A stretch of DNA of 64,000 nucleotides from Amycolatopsis sp. NBC_01480. Lineage in GTDB: Bacteria; Actinomycetota; Actinomycetes; Mycobacteriales; Pseudonocardiaceae. This document shows, piece by piece, positions 1-8,605 of the stretch (position 1 is the stretch's first letter; the number at the start of each line of letters is the position of its first letter). The position numbers and the translations under genes are program-made. The notes beneath the pieces were generated by a model. The model saw nothing but the letters and a program-made list of their open reading frames with translations, made no database searches and had not been told where the DNA came from. The DNA is taken from NCBI RefSeq assembly GCF_036227205.1, contig NZ_CP109442.1:1984001-2048000 (forward strand). The letters run 5' to 3'.

Positions 1-1036
1 AGGTCGGGTCGTCGCTCTGCTGCACGTCCGGGTCGATGGTCTCCTGCTGGTTGACCATCGAGACGCCCATGCGGCTGACGTGGACCTCGGCGCCGTCCTT
101 GAGCGAGACGTCCAGACCACCCTCGACGGCGTCGTCCGGGCCGAGGTTCATCTTGAGGTCGGAGACGAACTCCTTGGTGGTCACCGCGTTGCTGGTGACC
201 TTCCTCGGGGCGTTCGTGCCGTCGAAGAGCGTGATGTGCTTGAGGGTCTTGACCTGGACGGTGGAGCCCTCGAGCGGCAGCTGGCCACTGGCCGGCATCG
301 AGGTCCAGGCGCCCTTGGCGACCAGGTCGGCCATGCCCAGCTGGGTCATCGCGTCGCCGAGGCTGCTCGCGCGGACCCAAGAGGGGCGCGAGACGCCGTC
401 CACGACCAGGTTCAGCTGGCGGCCGCGCTCGAGCTTGATGACGCCGCCGTCGCCGACCGCGGCCTGCGGGGAGGGCGAGAGGGAGTCGTGCGCGCCGACC
501 GAAAGGCCGGCGTCCTCGAGGACCTCGCCCACGGTGTCGCCGTAGCTGTGCACGGTGCGCTGCTGGCCGTCGACGTCGACCGTGACGCTCTTGTTCATCG
601 CCAGCGCGGCGGCGCCGCCGCCACCGCCGACGGTGATCAGCACGGCCAGCACGGCGCCCTTGAGGAACCGGCGCTTCCAGGTGCGGGTGGCCTCGATGAG
701 GCCTTCCTCGACGGCGACCTTCTGGGTCTGCGGCGTCGCGGTGCGGTCCTCGGCGACCTCGTCCGGCAGGACGAGCGGCGGCAGCATCGTGGTCTCGGCG
801 TTGATCAGCCGGATCAGCTCGTCGACGTCGACGTCGATCTCGGCCATCAGCGTGTCGGCGTCGGGGCCGAGCGCGGCGAGCACGTCCTGCTGCGTCACGT
901 ACAGCTCGTCAGAGAAGTCCAGGTGCCCGTACGCGGTGTCTTCGAGCTCGCGGTCGAGCACGGCCACCGAACCAGCGGAAGTGAAGAAGGTGTCCTCGGC
1001 CCTATGGCGCGAGCCACCCTGCCTACTACCAGTCAC
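1..1036 (-). CDS. rpfB: Resuscitation-promoting factor RpfB-like, 3'-truncated at window edge
   Basis: The 345 visible residues start at a GTG (1036) preceded by GAAAGGGAACGA. About 120 cytoplasmic residues come first, then one membrane helix with a glycine-rich end (near KRRFLKGAVLAVL), then three ubiquitin-like DUF348 repeats: VTVDVDGQQRTVHSYGDTVG, LNLVVDGVSRPSW with SLGDAMTQLGM, and ITLFDGTNAPRKV. The G5 and catalytic Rpf domains expected in this family would lie beyond the left edge. RpfB proteins are cell-wall glycosidases that help dormant actinobacteria resume growth. The neighbouring tatD and metG on the same strand match the mycobacterial metS-tatD-rpfB order, which supports the name. 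The long cytoplasmic N-terminus is unlike the short signal region of mycobacterial RpfB. Family sure; whether the Rpf domain is present cannot be seen. Confidence 0.88.
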   Translation of the reverse strand, partial: MTGSRQGGSRHRAEDTFFTSAGSVAVLDRELEDTAYGHLDFSDELYVTQQDVLAALGPDADTLMAEIDVDVDELIRLINAETTMLPPLVLPDEVAEDRTATPQTQKVAVEEGLIEATRTWKRRFLKGAVLAVLITVGGGGGAAALAMNKSVTVDVDGQQRTVHSYGDTVGEVLEDAGLSVGAHDSLSPSPQAAVGDGGVIKLERGRQLNLVVDGVSRPSWVRASSLGDAMTQLGMADLVAKGAWTSMPASGQLPLEGSTVQVKTLKHITLFDGTNAPRKVTSNAVTTKEFVSDLKMNLGPDDAVEGGLDVSLKDGAEVHVSRMGVSMVNQQETIDPDVQQSDDPT

Positions 1037-1369
1037 TTGGGTCGTTCCCTTTCCCAGGACGGGCGCGTTTCCGCAGCCATCCTTCGTCGCGACGCGCCAT
1101 GCGGCGCGCCTCTCAAGTCCGACACCCCCAGTCAGCGCCATCGTCACGGGTCCGAGTCGTACCAACCTCGGTCCCGCTTCCCCGACGTGCACTGACGTGA
1201 CTGTGGGCGTATCAGCCGGTTCCGCTTCGACGGCACCGACCGGCACGATCACGGGACAGTAACGGAGGTCGGCGGGTTGCGCAAACACCCCCCGGAGTGT
1301 CGTGACCCGCGTCACTCATCAGGTGGACGAACCGGAGAACCCGAACGTCGCAATGTGTTGAACCCGTTG
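1037..1369 (-). promoter_or_regulatory. 333-bp leader between tatD and rpfB
   Basis: No credible gene lies here although the flanking genes point the same way. Readable elements are a GTGAC-CCGC-GTCAC inverted repeat (1302-1315), a promoter-like pair on the minus strand (TTGCGC, 16-nt gap, TTACTG, about 1255-1283) and a CGCGCC/GGCGCG hairpin with a 4-nt loop at 1093-1108, just before the rpfB ribosome-binding region. This suggests that rpfB has its own promoter and a ~200-nt untranslated leader. I could not match the leader to the c-di-AMP (ydaO) riboswitch consensus. Confidence 0.4.
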
Positions 1370-2206
1370 TCACGCTGGGAAACCGCCGGGGAGCCGGAAG
1401 ACCCGCTCGGCCGTGGTCCGGACCGCTTCGGCGACTTCGTGGACGCCTTCGCCCCTCAGCGCCGCGAGGTGCCGGACGGTGTAAGCCGCGCAGTACGGCT
1501 CGTTCGGCCGCCCACGGAACGGGTGGGGCGTCAGGAACGGCGCGTCCGTCTCGGCCAGGTACTGGCCCGCCGGGCAGATCCGCGCCGCCTCGTGCAGACC
1601 GCGCGCGTTCTTGAACGTGACCGTGCCGGCGAAGGACAACACGTAGCCGGCGTCGATGCAGCGGCGCGCGATGTGCTCGTCGCCGGAGAAGCAGTGGAAG
1701 ACGACGTCGTCCGGCGCGCCCTCTTCGTCCAGGATGCGCAGGACGTCCTCGTGCGCGTCGCGGTCGTGGATCATCAGCGGCTTGCCCACGCGCTTGGCGA
1801 GGTCGATGTGCCAGCGGAACGCGTCCTGCTGGGCGTCGTGCGGCGAGTAGTCCCAGTAGTAGTCGAGGCCGGTCTCGCCGACCGCGACCACTCGCTCGGC
1901 CTTCGCGAGACGCTCCACTTCGGACCGTTCCGCCTCGCCGAAGTCCTTGGTGCGCGTGGGATGCACGGCGACGGCGGCGAACACCCGGGCATCCCAGGTG
2001 GACGCGTCGACGGCCCACCGGGCGGACGCGAGGTCGTCGGCGACGGTGACCACGCGCGCGACGCCGGCCCGCTCGGCCCGGTCGACCATGGCCGTCACGT
2101 CGGCCGCCGTGACCGCGCCGCACGCGTCGAGGTGGGTGTGGGCGTCCACGACCGAGGCGGGCAGGCGGTCCGGGATCGGCGGCAGTTCACGCTTCTCGTC
2201 ACCCAT
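1370..2206 (-). CDS. tatD: TatD family metal-dependent DNase
   Basis: The product has 278 residues, the usual TatD size. It shows the N-terminal metal site DAHTHLD (about residues 21-27), the Glu-containing ETGLDYYWDY, the His of MIHDRDAHEDVL, the HCFSGDEHIARRCIDAGY segment and the terminal metal Asp in LAETDAPFLTPHPFRGRPNEP. These are the hallmarks of the amidohydrolase-fold TatD nucleases, which trim DNA 3'-5' in the cytoplasm. The gene lies between metG and rpfB in the order known from mycobacteria. The start ATG at 2206 follows the palindromic repeat that separates it from metG, so it may be transcribed separately. Confidence 0.95.
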   Translation of the reverse strand: MGDEKRELPPIPDRLPASVVDAHTHLDACGAVTAADVTAMVDRAERAGVARVVTVADDLASARWAVDASTWDARVFAAVAVHPTRTKDFGEAERSEVERLAKAERVVAVGETGLDYYWDYSPHDAQQDAFRWHIDLAKRVGKPLMIHDRDAHEDVLRILDEEGAPDDVVFHCFSGDEHIARRCIDAGYVLSFAGTVTFKNARGLHEAARICPAGQYLAETDAPFLTPHPFRGRPNEPYCAAYTVRHLAALRGEGVHEVAEAVRTTAERVFRLPGGFPA

Positions 2207-2218
2207 GGCGCCGAAGAT

Positions 2219-2265
2219 ACTCGTGAGTGTTTATGCCGGTTCTAACCGGCACAAACACTCACGAG
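2219..2265. repeat. 3'-end palindrome, copy 1
   Basis: A 47-bp near-perfect inverted repeat begins ACTCGTGAGTGTTTATGCC and closes with its complement around the centre GGTTCTAACC. One mismatch (A against C) breaks the stem. It fills most of the 61-bp gap between the metG stop and the tatD start on the same strand, so here it could end metG transcription before tatD. Confidence 0.9.
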
Positions 2266-2267
2266 CA

Positions 2268-4061
2268 CTACTTGACGATCGGGGCCCACTCCGGGCCGGT
2301 CTCGCCGAGTTCCGGGTCCAGCTTGGTGAACAGCGGCGTCGGCTTCGACAGCGGACGGCCGACCTCGATCGGCGTCGACTCCCACTTGGCCTGCTCGCCC
2401 GCGTAGTCGCCGGTGAGGATCGGGTTGACGCGGCCCGGGATGTCGAGGTCTTCGACCTCCTGCAGCTCCGGCTGCGCGGCCCAGACGCCGGCGCCGCCGA
2501 GCGCCTCGTGCACCTTCTGCGCCGAATGCGGCAGGAACGGCGTCAGCAGCGTGTTCGCGTCGCTGACCACCTGCAACGCGGTGTGCAGCACGCTGTCGCG
2601 CCGTGCGGGATCGTCCTTGAGCTTCCACGGCTCCTGGTCCGACAGGTACCGGTTGGCGGCCGTGACCACGCGCATCGCCTCGCTTGACGCGGCCTTGAAC
2701 CGCGAGCGCTGCAGGTGCGCGCCGGCGGTCTCGAACGCCTTGCGCGACAACGCCTTCAACTCCTCGTCGGCGGCCGTCGGCGCGTCCGGGCGCGGGATGG
2801 CGCCGACGTTCTTGTGCGCCATCGAGATCGACCGGTTGACCAGGTTGCCCCACTCGTTGGCCAGCTCGAAGTTGGTACGCCGGACGAACTCGTCCCAGGT
2901 GAAGTCGGTGTCCTGGGTCTCCGGGCCGGCCACCGAGATGAAGTAGCGCAGCGCGTCCGGGCCGAACTCGCGCAGGAAGTCGTGCACGTAGATGACCGTG
3001 CCGCGCGAGGTGGAGAACTTCGAGCCGCTCATGGTGAGGAACTCGCTGGAGACGATCTCGTCCGGCAGCCGCAGCTTGCCGTACTTGCCGGGATCGCCGC
3101 CGTGGTCGCCCTCGCCGTTGTGGCCGAGCAGCAGCGCGGGCCAGATCTGGGCGTGGAAGGTGATGTTGTCCTTGCCCATGAAGTAGTACGCGCGGGCGTC
3201 CGGGTTGGTCCACCACTGCTGCCACGCCTCGGGGTCGCCCGAGCGCCGGGCCCACTCGACGCTGGCGGAGAAGTAGCCGATCACCGCGTCGAACCAGACG
3301 TAGAACCGCTTCATCGGCTGATCGCTCCAGCCGTCCAGCGGGATCTTGACGCCCCAGTCGAGGTCACGCGTGATCGGGCGCGGGCGCATGTCGTCGATCA
3401 GGTTGCGGGTGAAGTTGAGGACGTTCGGGCGCCACTCGGTCTTGGTCGACAGCCAGTCGCCGAGGACCTTGGTGAACGCGGGCAGGTCGAGGAAGTAGTG
3501 CTCGGTCTCGACGAACTTCGGCGTCTCGCCGTTGATCCGCGACTTCGGGTTGATCAGCTCCGCGGCGTCCAGCTGGTTGCCGCAGTTGTCGCACTGGTCG
3601 CCGCGCGCGCCGTCGTAACCGCAGATCGGGCAGGTGCCCTCGACGTAGCGGTCCGGCAGCGTCCGGCCGGTGGACGGGCTGATCGCGCCGCGCGTGGTCT
3701 TCGGGATCACGTAGCCGTTGCGGTTGAGCGCCAGGAAGATCTGCTGGGTCACCTCGGCGTGGTTGCCGGTCGAGGTGCGGGTGAACAGGTCGTAGGACAG
3801 CCCGAGCCCGCGCAGGTCCTCGTCGATCTGCCGGGTGTACTTGTCCGCGGTCTGCTGCGGGGTCAGGCCCTCCTTGTCGGCCTGGACGGTGATCGGGGTG
3901 CCGTGCTCGTCGGTCCCGGACACCATGAGCACCCGGTTGCCGGCCATTCGCTGGTAGCGGGAGAAGACGTCGGACGGGACGCCGAATCCGGATACGTGGC
4001 CGATGTGGCGGGGCCCGTTGGCGTAGGGCCAGGCCACCGCTGTCAACACAGGGGTGCTCAT
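2268..4061 (-). CDS. metG: Methionyl-tRNA synthetase
   Basis: This 597-residue class I synthetase charges tRNA-Met in the cytoplasm. It has the HIGH signature at residues 19-22, a two-knuckle zinc insertion ([18 protein letters not shown], near 143-160), the substrate region [12 protein letters not shown] and a KMSKS equivalent in GSKFSTSRG. The C-terminal anticodon-binding helical domain follows. The four-cysteine zinc insertion and length resemble the longer MetG1 type rather than the ~520-residue mycobacterial MetS. It heads the metG-tatD-rpfB series and is divergent from the PadR gene. The ATG at 4061 is the first start in frame. Confidence 0.96.
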   Translation of the reverse strand: MSTPVLTAVAWPYANGPRHIGHVSGFGVPSDVFSRYQRMAGNRVLMVSGTDEHGTPITVQADKEGLTPQQTADKYTRQIDEDLRGLGLSYDLFTRTSTGNHAEVTQQIFLALNRNGYVIPKTTRGAISPSTGRTLPDRYVEGTCPICGYDGARGDQCDNCGNQLDAAELINPKSRINGETPKFVETEHYFLDLPAFTKVLGDWLSTKTEWRPNVLNFTRNLIDDMRPRPITRDLDWGVKIPLDGWSDQPMKRFYVWFDAVIGYFSASVEWARRSGDPEAWQQWWTNPDARAYYFMGKDNITFHAQIWPALLLGHNGEGDHGGDPGKYGKLRLPDEIVSSEFLTMSGSKFSTSRGTVIYVHDFLREFGPDALRYFISVAGPETQDTDFTWDEFVRRTNFELANEWGNLVNRSISMAHKNVGAIPRPDAPTAADEELKALSRKAFETAGAHLQRSRFKAASSEAMRVVTAANRYLSDQEPWKLKDDPARRDSVLHTALQVVSDANTLLTPFLPHSAQKVHEALGGAGVWAAQPELQEVEDLDIPGRVNPILTGDYAGEQAKWESTPIEVGRPLSKPTPLFTKLDPELGETGPEWAPIVK

Positions 4062-4123
4062 ACCTGTTTAGGTTACGGATGTGGTCCACGGCGTTTCGTG
4101 GCCGGTCCGTGAAGGGAGAACGA

Positions 4124-4717
4124 GTGTCGGCGACGCGTCTGCTCGTGCTCGGAGTCGTGCGGATGTACGGCCGGGCGCACGGCTATCAGGTGCGGCGCGA
4201 GCTGCTGTCCTGGTCCGCGGACAAGTGGGCGAACGTGCAGCCCGGCTCGATTTACCACGCGCTGAAGAAGATGTCCTCGGAGCACTTGCTGGAGCAGGTC
4301 GAGGTGGAGCCGGGCGACGGCGGCCCGGACCGGGTGGCCTACCGGCTCACCGCGGACGGCGACCACGAGTTCCGGGTGCTGCTGGCGCGGGCGCTGGCCG
4401 ACGCGCCGATGAGCCGCCCGGAGATGGGCGCCGCGGTCAGCCTGATGCCGGCGTTGTCCCGCAAGCACGCCCTCAGCCTGCTCCGGAAACGGCTGGTGGA
4501 CTTCGATGCCGAGGCCCGCCAGGCCCGGCTGCTCATCGACAACGGGCAGGACTGGGGCAAGGCGGCGCACGTGAGCGAGCTGTTCCGGCTGTGGTCCGGG
4601 ATCGCCGAGACCAGCCACGAGTGGCTCATCGGCCTGATCGCCCGGCTGGAAGCGGGCGAGTACGTGATGGCCGACGACCCGGGCTCCGCGTTCGGCGACC
4701 CGCCGGAAACCGAGTAA
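4124..4717 (+). CDS. PadR family transcriptional regulator
   Basis: The 197-residue protein has an N-terminal PadR winged helix (VSATRLLVLGVVRMYGRAHGYQV, then SIYHALKKMSSEHLLEQVEVE and the wing VAYRLTADG) and a C-terminal helical dimerisation part (Vir_act_alpha_C-like). I chose GTG 4124 because GAAGGGAGAA sits just upstream; a longer reading from 4079 has no such site. It precedes a drrA-drrB pair, and two matching 16-bp palindromes lie between them, so it probably represses the exporter and perhaps itself, with release by the exported compound. Confidence 0.9.
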   Translation: MSATRLLVLGVVRMYGRAHGYQVRRELLSWSADKWANVQPGSIYHALKKMSSEHLLEQVEVEPGDGGPDRVAYRLTADGDHEFRVLLARALADAPMSRPEMGAAVSLMPALSRKHALSLLRKRLVDFDAEARQARLLIDNGQDWGKAAHVSELFRLWSGIAETSHEWLIGLIARLEAGEYVMADDPGSAFGDPPETE

Positions 4718-4730
4718 TCAAATTTGACTA
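4715..4730. promoter_or_regulatory. Putative PadR operator 1
   Basis: TAATCAAATTTGACTA forms 7-bp arms with one mismatch around a 2-bp centre. It contains TTGACT, a -35-like hexamer for the downstream ABC genes, and overlaps the PadR stop codon. Confidence 0.6.
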
Positions 4731-4765
4731 GTGCGGCCTTCCTCGGGCACAGTGTGGTCCTCGGT

Positions 4766-4781
4766 TAGTCAAACTTGACTA
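4766..4781. promoter_or_regulatory. Putative PadR operator 2
   Basis: TAGTCAAACTTGACTA is a perfect 7+2+7 palindrome, nearly identical to operator 1. It starts 51 bp further on, close to five helical turns, so two dimers would sit on the same DNA face. It lies 28 bp upstream of the drrA start. Confidence 0.65.
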
Positions 4782-4809
4782 GTTGATCACTGGGTGGAGA
4801 GGGGTTCAC

Positions 4810-5805
4810 ATGATCACGGCACGCGGTCTGGAGCGGCGGTTCCGCCGCAAGGGCCGCAGCGGTGGTGAGGTGCATGCGGTCAAGGGGGTCGACCTCGACG
4901 TCGAGGCCGGCGAGCTGGTCGGGTTCCTCGGCCCGAACGGGGCCGGCAAGACCACCACGCTGCGCATGCTCACCACGCTGCTGAAGCCGTCCGCGGGGAC
5001 GGCGACCGTCGGCGGGCACGATCTGCTGACCGACCCGCTGGGGGTCCGGCGCAACATCGGCTACGTGGCGCAGGGCGGCGGCTCGGCGCCGGAGAGCCGG
5101 GTCGACGAGGAAATCGAGCTGCAGGGCCGGTTGTACGGCATGAGCAAGGCCGACGTGCACGCGCGCGGCGCCCTGCTGTCCGAGCAGCTCGACCTGGCCG
5201 GCCTCGGCGGGCGGCTGACCAAAACGCTGTCCGGGGGCCAGCGCCGGCGGCTCGACATCGCGCTCGGGCTGGTGCACAGCCCCGGGCTGGTCTTCCTCGA
5301 CGAGCCGTCCACCGGGCTCGACCCGCAGAGCCGGGCGAACCTGTGGGACCACATCCGGCGGCTGCGCGCGGAGCACGGGGTGACGATCTTCCTGACCACG
5401 CACTACCTCGACGAGGCCGACGCGCTGGCCGACCGGCTGATCGTGATCGACGACGGCCGCATCGTCGCCGAGGGCACGCCGGACTCGCTCAAGGCGCGCG
5501 TTTCCGGTGACGGCGTGGTGGTCGGCGTCGAGCCCGAGGTGACGTCCGCGGCCGCGGACACCGCCCGGCAGCTGACCGGCGCGCACGACTTCGACGTCGA
5601 GGACGGGCTGGTCCGGTTCCGCGTGCCGCGCGGCGACACGGCCATGCCGGAGCTGCTGCGCGCGCTCGACGCGAAGGGCATCGTGATGTCGTCGATCCAG
5701 GTCACCCGCCCGACGCTCGACGACGTGTTCCTCACGCTCACCGGGCGCTCGCTGCGTGACGCCGAGCAGGGCGCGGCCCAGCCGGAGGTGACCCATGTTG
5801 CGTGA
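4810..5805 (+). CDS. Daunorubicin-resistance type ABC transporter, ATP-binding subunit (DrrA family)
   Basis: The 331-residue ATPase has Walker A GPNGAGKTT, the Q-loop region YVAQGGGSAP, signature LSGGQRRRLDIALGL, Walker B LVFLDEPSTGLD and the switch His in FLTTHYLDEAD. The ~110-residue C-terminal extension is typical of DrrA proteins and contacts the permease. The ATG at 4810 is chosen over an upstream start because GGAGAGGGG precedes it. The permease gene overlaps its end by 11 bp, so the two are translationally coupled. The pair should export a hydrophobic compound from the cytoplasm; the substrate is unknown, and the PadR gene upstream suggests induction by it. Confidence 0.93.
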   Translation: MITARGLERRFRRKGRSGGEVHAVKGVDLDVEAGELVGFLGPNGAGKTTTLRMLTTLLKPSAGTATVGGHDLLTDPLGVRRNIGYVAQGGGSAPESRVDEEIELQGRLYGMSKADVHARGALLSEQLDLAGLGGRLTKTLSGGQRRRLDIALGLVHSPGLVFLDEPSTGLDPQSRANLWDHIRRLRAEHGVTIFLTTHYLDEADALADRLIVIDDGRIVAEGTPDSLKARVSGDGVVVGVEPEVTSAAADTARQLTGAHDFDVEDGLVRFRVPRGDTAMPELLRALDAKGIVMSSIQVTRPTLDDVFLTLTGRSLRDAEQGAAQPEVTHVA

Positions 5806-6559
5806 CACCTGGCTGATCTTCCGGCGGGACATGGTCGGCGCGTTGCGCAACCCGGCCTGGCTGCTGATCGGCATCATGCAGCCGCTGCTGTACCTGTTCT
5901 TCTTCGGGCCGCTGCTGGTGAAGACGCTCAACGCGCAGGGACTGTCCGACGTGGACGGCTGGATGGTGCTGACCCCGGCGCTGATCGCGCAGCTGGCGCT
6001 GTTCGGCAGCTCGTTCGTCGGGTTCTCGCTGCTGGCCGACTACCGCTCCGGCGTGGTCGAGCGGCTGCGCGTGACGCCGGTCAGCCGCGCGGCCCTGCTG
6101 CTGGGGAAGGTGCTGGCCAACGCGTTGCAGGCGGTGGTGCAGTCGATCCTCATCATCGTGCTCGCCTACCTGGTGTTCGACCTGAACGCCCCGGTCGGCG
6201 GCGTGCTGCTGAGCCTGCTCATCGTGTTCCTGCTGGCGGTGACACTGGCTTCGTGCTCGTACGCGCTGGCGCTCACGTTGAAGAGCGAGCAGTCGTTCCC
6301 CGCGTTGCTGAACGCGGTGCTGATGCCGCTGCTCCTGCTGTCCGGGATCCTCATCCCGATCACGGCCGGGCTGGCGCCGAAGTGGCTGTACACGATCTCG
6401 CAGATCAACCCGTTCCGGCACGTGGTCGACGTGGAGCGCAACAGCTTCCGCGGCGACTTCTCCATGGACGCGTTGTTCACCGGGAGCGTGGTCGTGCTCG
6501 TGATGGCCGTGCTGGCGATCTGGTGGGGCACCCGCACGTTCCAGCGCGAGAACGCCTGA
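5795..6559 (+). CDS. ABC-2 type transporter permease (DrrB family)
   Basis: The product has 254 residues with about six hydrophobic segments, beginning MLRDTWLIFRRDMVGALRNP and continuing through WLLIGIMQPLLYLFFFG. The conserved permease stretch VVERLRVTPVSRAALLLGKV couples to the ATPase, and the cluster YTISQINPFRHVVDVERN is near the C-terminus. It starts inside drrA. With DrrA it forms an integral membrane exporter of the multidrug or antibiotic self-resistance type. The substrate cannot be read from the sequence. Confidence 0.92.
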   Translation: MLRDTWLIFRRDMVGALRNPAWLLIGIMQPLLYLFFFGPLLVKTLNAQGLSDVDGWMVLTPALIAQLALFGSSFVGFSLLADYRSGVVERLRVTPVSRAALLLGKVLANALQAVVQSILIIVLAYLVFDLNAPVGGVLLSLLIVFLLAVTLASCSYALALTLKSEQSFPALLNAVLMPLLLLSGILIPITAGLAPKWLYTISQINPFRHVVDVERNSFRGDFSMDALFTGSVVVLVMAVLAIWWGTRTFQRENA

Positions 6560-6653
6560 CCAGCCGGGACACGCCGGGGTGGAGGTCACCGTGCGCTCTT
6601 GACAGGGACGTAGGGTGGCCTTTCACCCGACGTGGGGCTGGTAGGGGCGCAGC

Positions 6654-7268
6654 GTGACCGAACCGGAGATCGAGCGAGGGCTCACCCTCTCCCATCGTGA
6701 GCAGGTACTCGACTGGGCAGTCGTCCGCGACGCCGAGATCCGGTTCGCCTCGGTGACCGTCAGCGAGAACGTGAACTGGAGCGACGCGGGCGCCGAGCGC
6801 ACGCTGGCCGGCGCGCAGCGGGCCGGGCTCCACACCGGCGCGCGGCACTACGCGCGACCCGGCGCCGTGCACGACCAGGCCGAGCACTTCGTCCGGACGG
6901 CCAGCAAGCTGGGCGCGTTCGCCCCCGGCTCGCTGGCCCCCGCGCTGGAGGTGGACGCGCAGAGCGTCGACGACCGGTTCGTGAAGGCGTGGATCAAGCA
7001 CGTGCGGCACGCGGCGCGGATCGAGCGGGTGCTCGTCTACGCCGGCCACGACTGCTGGGCGCACCGGCTCAACCCGGACCGCTGGGCCGACCCCGAGGTG
7101 GTGCTCTGGCTGGTGCGGCACAACGGCATCGCGGGTCGGGCCGGCTGGTTCCACTCCCGGCTGGGGCTGCATCAGTACGCCTGCGCCGACGACGTGCCCG
7201 GCATCAGCGGGCCGGTCGCGCAGGACGCGGTGGTGTACCCGTTCAAGCTGTCCGACGTGCTGCTCTGA
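6654..7268 (+). CDS. GH25 (lysozyme-fold) family-like protein with altered catalytic positions
   Basis: The 204-residue protein follows the GH25 pattern along its length: FASVTVSENVNWSD (usual FA-x-KATEG...D), AGLHTGARHYARPGAVHDQAEHF (usual AGL-x-GAYHF...QA-x-F) and a central LAPALEVDA. GH25 muramidases normally have an Asp in an opening GIDVS-type motif and an LDxE motif; here these read GLTLS and LEVD. It has no signal peptide, which is unusual for a peptidoglycan hydrolase. GTG 6654 is the only plausible start; a TTGACA hexamer lies at 6599-6604. It may be a catalytically altered or non-hydrolytic family member. Family moderately sure, activity not. Confidence 0.6.
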   Translation: MTEPEIERGLTLSHREQVLDWAVVRDAEIRFASVTVSENVNWSDAGAERTLAGAQRAGLHTGARHYARPGAVHDQAEHFVRTASKLGAFAPGSLAPALEVDAQSVDDRFVKAWIKHVRHAARIERVLVYAGHDCWAHRLNPDRWADPEVVLWLVRHNGIAGRAGWFHSRLGLHQYACADDVPGISGPVAQDAVVYPFKLSDVLL

Positions 7269-7312
7269 TCACGTTTCCGCTGGCCAGCCGGTTTTCCGGG
7301 CACAATGTCCGG

Positions 7313-8566
7313 ATGCGGTTCCAGCGGCAGCGCCTGTCCACGCCCGTGACCCCGTCACGGGCTGTCGAGCTGCTGTCCGCGTACGCGCTCGCGCACGGCC
7401 TGCCGCAGCCCGCGGCGCTGTGCGGCTCGTGGTTCGGCTCGACGGCGATCGTCGCGCCGTTCCCCGAGATCACCGCCGCGCCCTTTCCCACGGTGCTGCC
7501 GGAGGTCGAGGACGGCGTGCCCGGCTGCGTCGGCGGCGGCTGGTTCGGCTATCTGTCCTACGACGGGACGGACCCGTCCGGGCGCCGCGGCACGCTGCCC
7601 GCCGCGGCGTGGGGGTGGGCGGATCACGTGCTGCGCTGGGATTCCGACGGGGTGTGCTGGTTCGAATCGCTCGCCTCCGATCCCGGGCCACGTCTGTCCA
7701 CTGTGGAGCGTGCACTGGCCACTCCCGCGAAGCTGTCCTGGTCGGCTTCACAGTTGCGCCGCCCCTTGGCCGCTACGCACCAGCAGGCCGTGAAGGCGTG
7801 TGTGCACGAGATCGAGGCCGGCGAGCTGTTCCAGGCCAACGTCTGCTGCCGGTTCACCGGTGACTTCGCCGGGGAGCCGGCCGCGCTGTTCGCCGAAGGG
7901 GTGCGGCGGCTGGCGCCGCAGCGGGCCGCGTACCTGTCCGGCCCGTGGGGTTCGGTCGTGTCGCTGTCACCGGAGCTGTTCCTGGAACGCCACGGCCGGC
8001 GCGTGCGGTCGAGGCCGATCAAGGGCACGCTCCCCCGCCGCGGTCCCGAGGACGACGGGAACGCGGCGCGGCTGCGGGATTCCGCCAAGGACGTCGCCGA
8101 GAACGTGATGATCACCGACCTGGTGCGCAACGATCTCGGCCGGGTCTGCGCGGTCGGCAGCGTGGTGGTGCCGGAACTGCTCACGGTCCACCCGGCGCCG
8201 GGCGTCTGGCATCTGGCGTCCACTGTGGAGGGCCGGCTCGCGGACGGCGTGGACGACGCGGCGCTGCTGGCCGCGACGTTCCCGCCGGGCTCGGTGACCG
8301 GCGCGCCCAAGATCCGCGCGCTCGACCTGATCGCCGCGCTGGAGCCGGCCGCCCGCGGGGTCTACACCGGGGCCGTCGGGCTGGTTTCGCCGCTGGCCGG
8401 GCTGGAGCTGAACGTCGCGATCCGGACGTTCGAGATCCACGACGGCACCATCGAGCTGGGCGTGGGCGGCGGCATCACGGCCGATTCGGACAGCGCGGCG
8501 GAATGGCAGGAGTGCCTGCACAAGGCCGCTCCGCTGGAACGGCTGCTGGCCACCCCGGGCTCGTGA
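7313..8566 (+). CDS. pabB: Aminodeoxychorismate synthase component I
   Basis: The 417-residue chorismate-utilising enzyme supplies 4-amino-4-deoxychorismate for folate synthesis in the cytoplasm. The motif SRPIKGTLPRRG carries the Lys typical of PabB (anthranilate synthase TrpE has PIAGT). Further core motifs are FQANVCCRF, AENVMITDLVRNDLGRVC, FPPGSVTGAPKIRALDLI, GVYTGAVGL and the metal Glu region ELGVGGGITADSD. Start ATG 7313 sits shortly after a CACAAT -10-like box, so the message may be nearly leaderless. In mycobacteria pabB lies in the same pmt-rsmI-pabB-metS neighbourhood. Its TGA stop is supplied by palindrome copy 2. Confidence 0.93.
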   Translation: MRFQRQRLSTPVTPSRAVELLSAYALAHGLPQPAALCGSWFGSTAIVAPFPEITAAPFPTVLPEVEDGVPGCVGGGWFGYLSYDGTDPSGRRGTLPAAAWGWADHVLRWDSDGVCWFESLASDPGPRLSTVERALATPAKLSWSASQLRRPLAATHQQAVKACVHEIEAGELFQANVCCRFTGDFAGEPAALFAEGVRRLAPQRAAYLSGPWGSVVSLSPELFLERHGRRVRSRPIKGTLPRRGPEDDGNAARLRDSAKDVAENVMITDLVRNDLGRVCAVGSVVVPELLTVHPAPGVWHLASTVEGRLADGVDDAALLAATFPPGSVTGAPKIRALDLIAALEPAARGVYTGAVGLVSPLAGLELNVAIRTFEIHDGTIELGVGGGITADSDSAAEWQECLHKAAPLERLLATPGS

Positions 8567-8605
8567 GTGTTTATGCCGGTTAGAACCGGCATAAACACTC
8601 ACGAG
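8560..8605. repeat. 3'-end palindrome, copy 2
   Basis: This copy is perfect: CTCGTGAGTGTTTATGCC and its exact complement flank GGTTAGAACC. It lies between the convergent pabB and oxidoreductase genes. The TGA in its left arm ends pabB, and the opposite gene stops immediately beyond the right arm. Confidence 0.92.

Noticed and set aside
80..1195. Long plus-strand open frames opposite rpfB
   Set aside because: They mirror the codon bias of the minus-strand gene, show no recognisable domain and have low-complexity Arg/Ala/Val composition; the minus strand gives a clear DUF348 protein.
1037..1369. c-di-AMP (ydaO) riboswitch before rpfB
   Set aside because: The conserved core could not be found on reading the leader; a covariance scan would be decisive.
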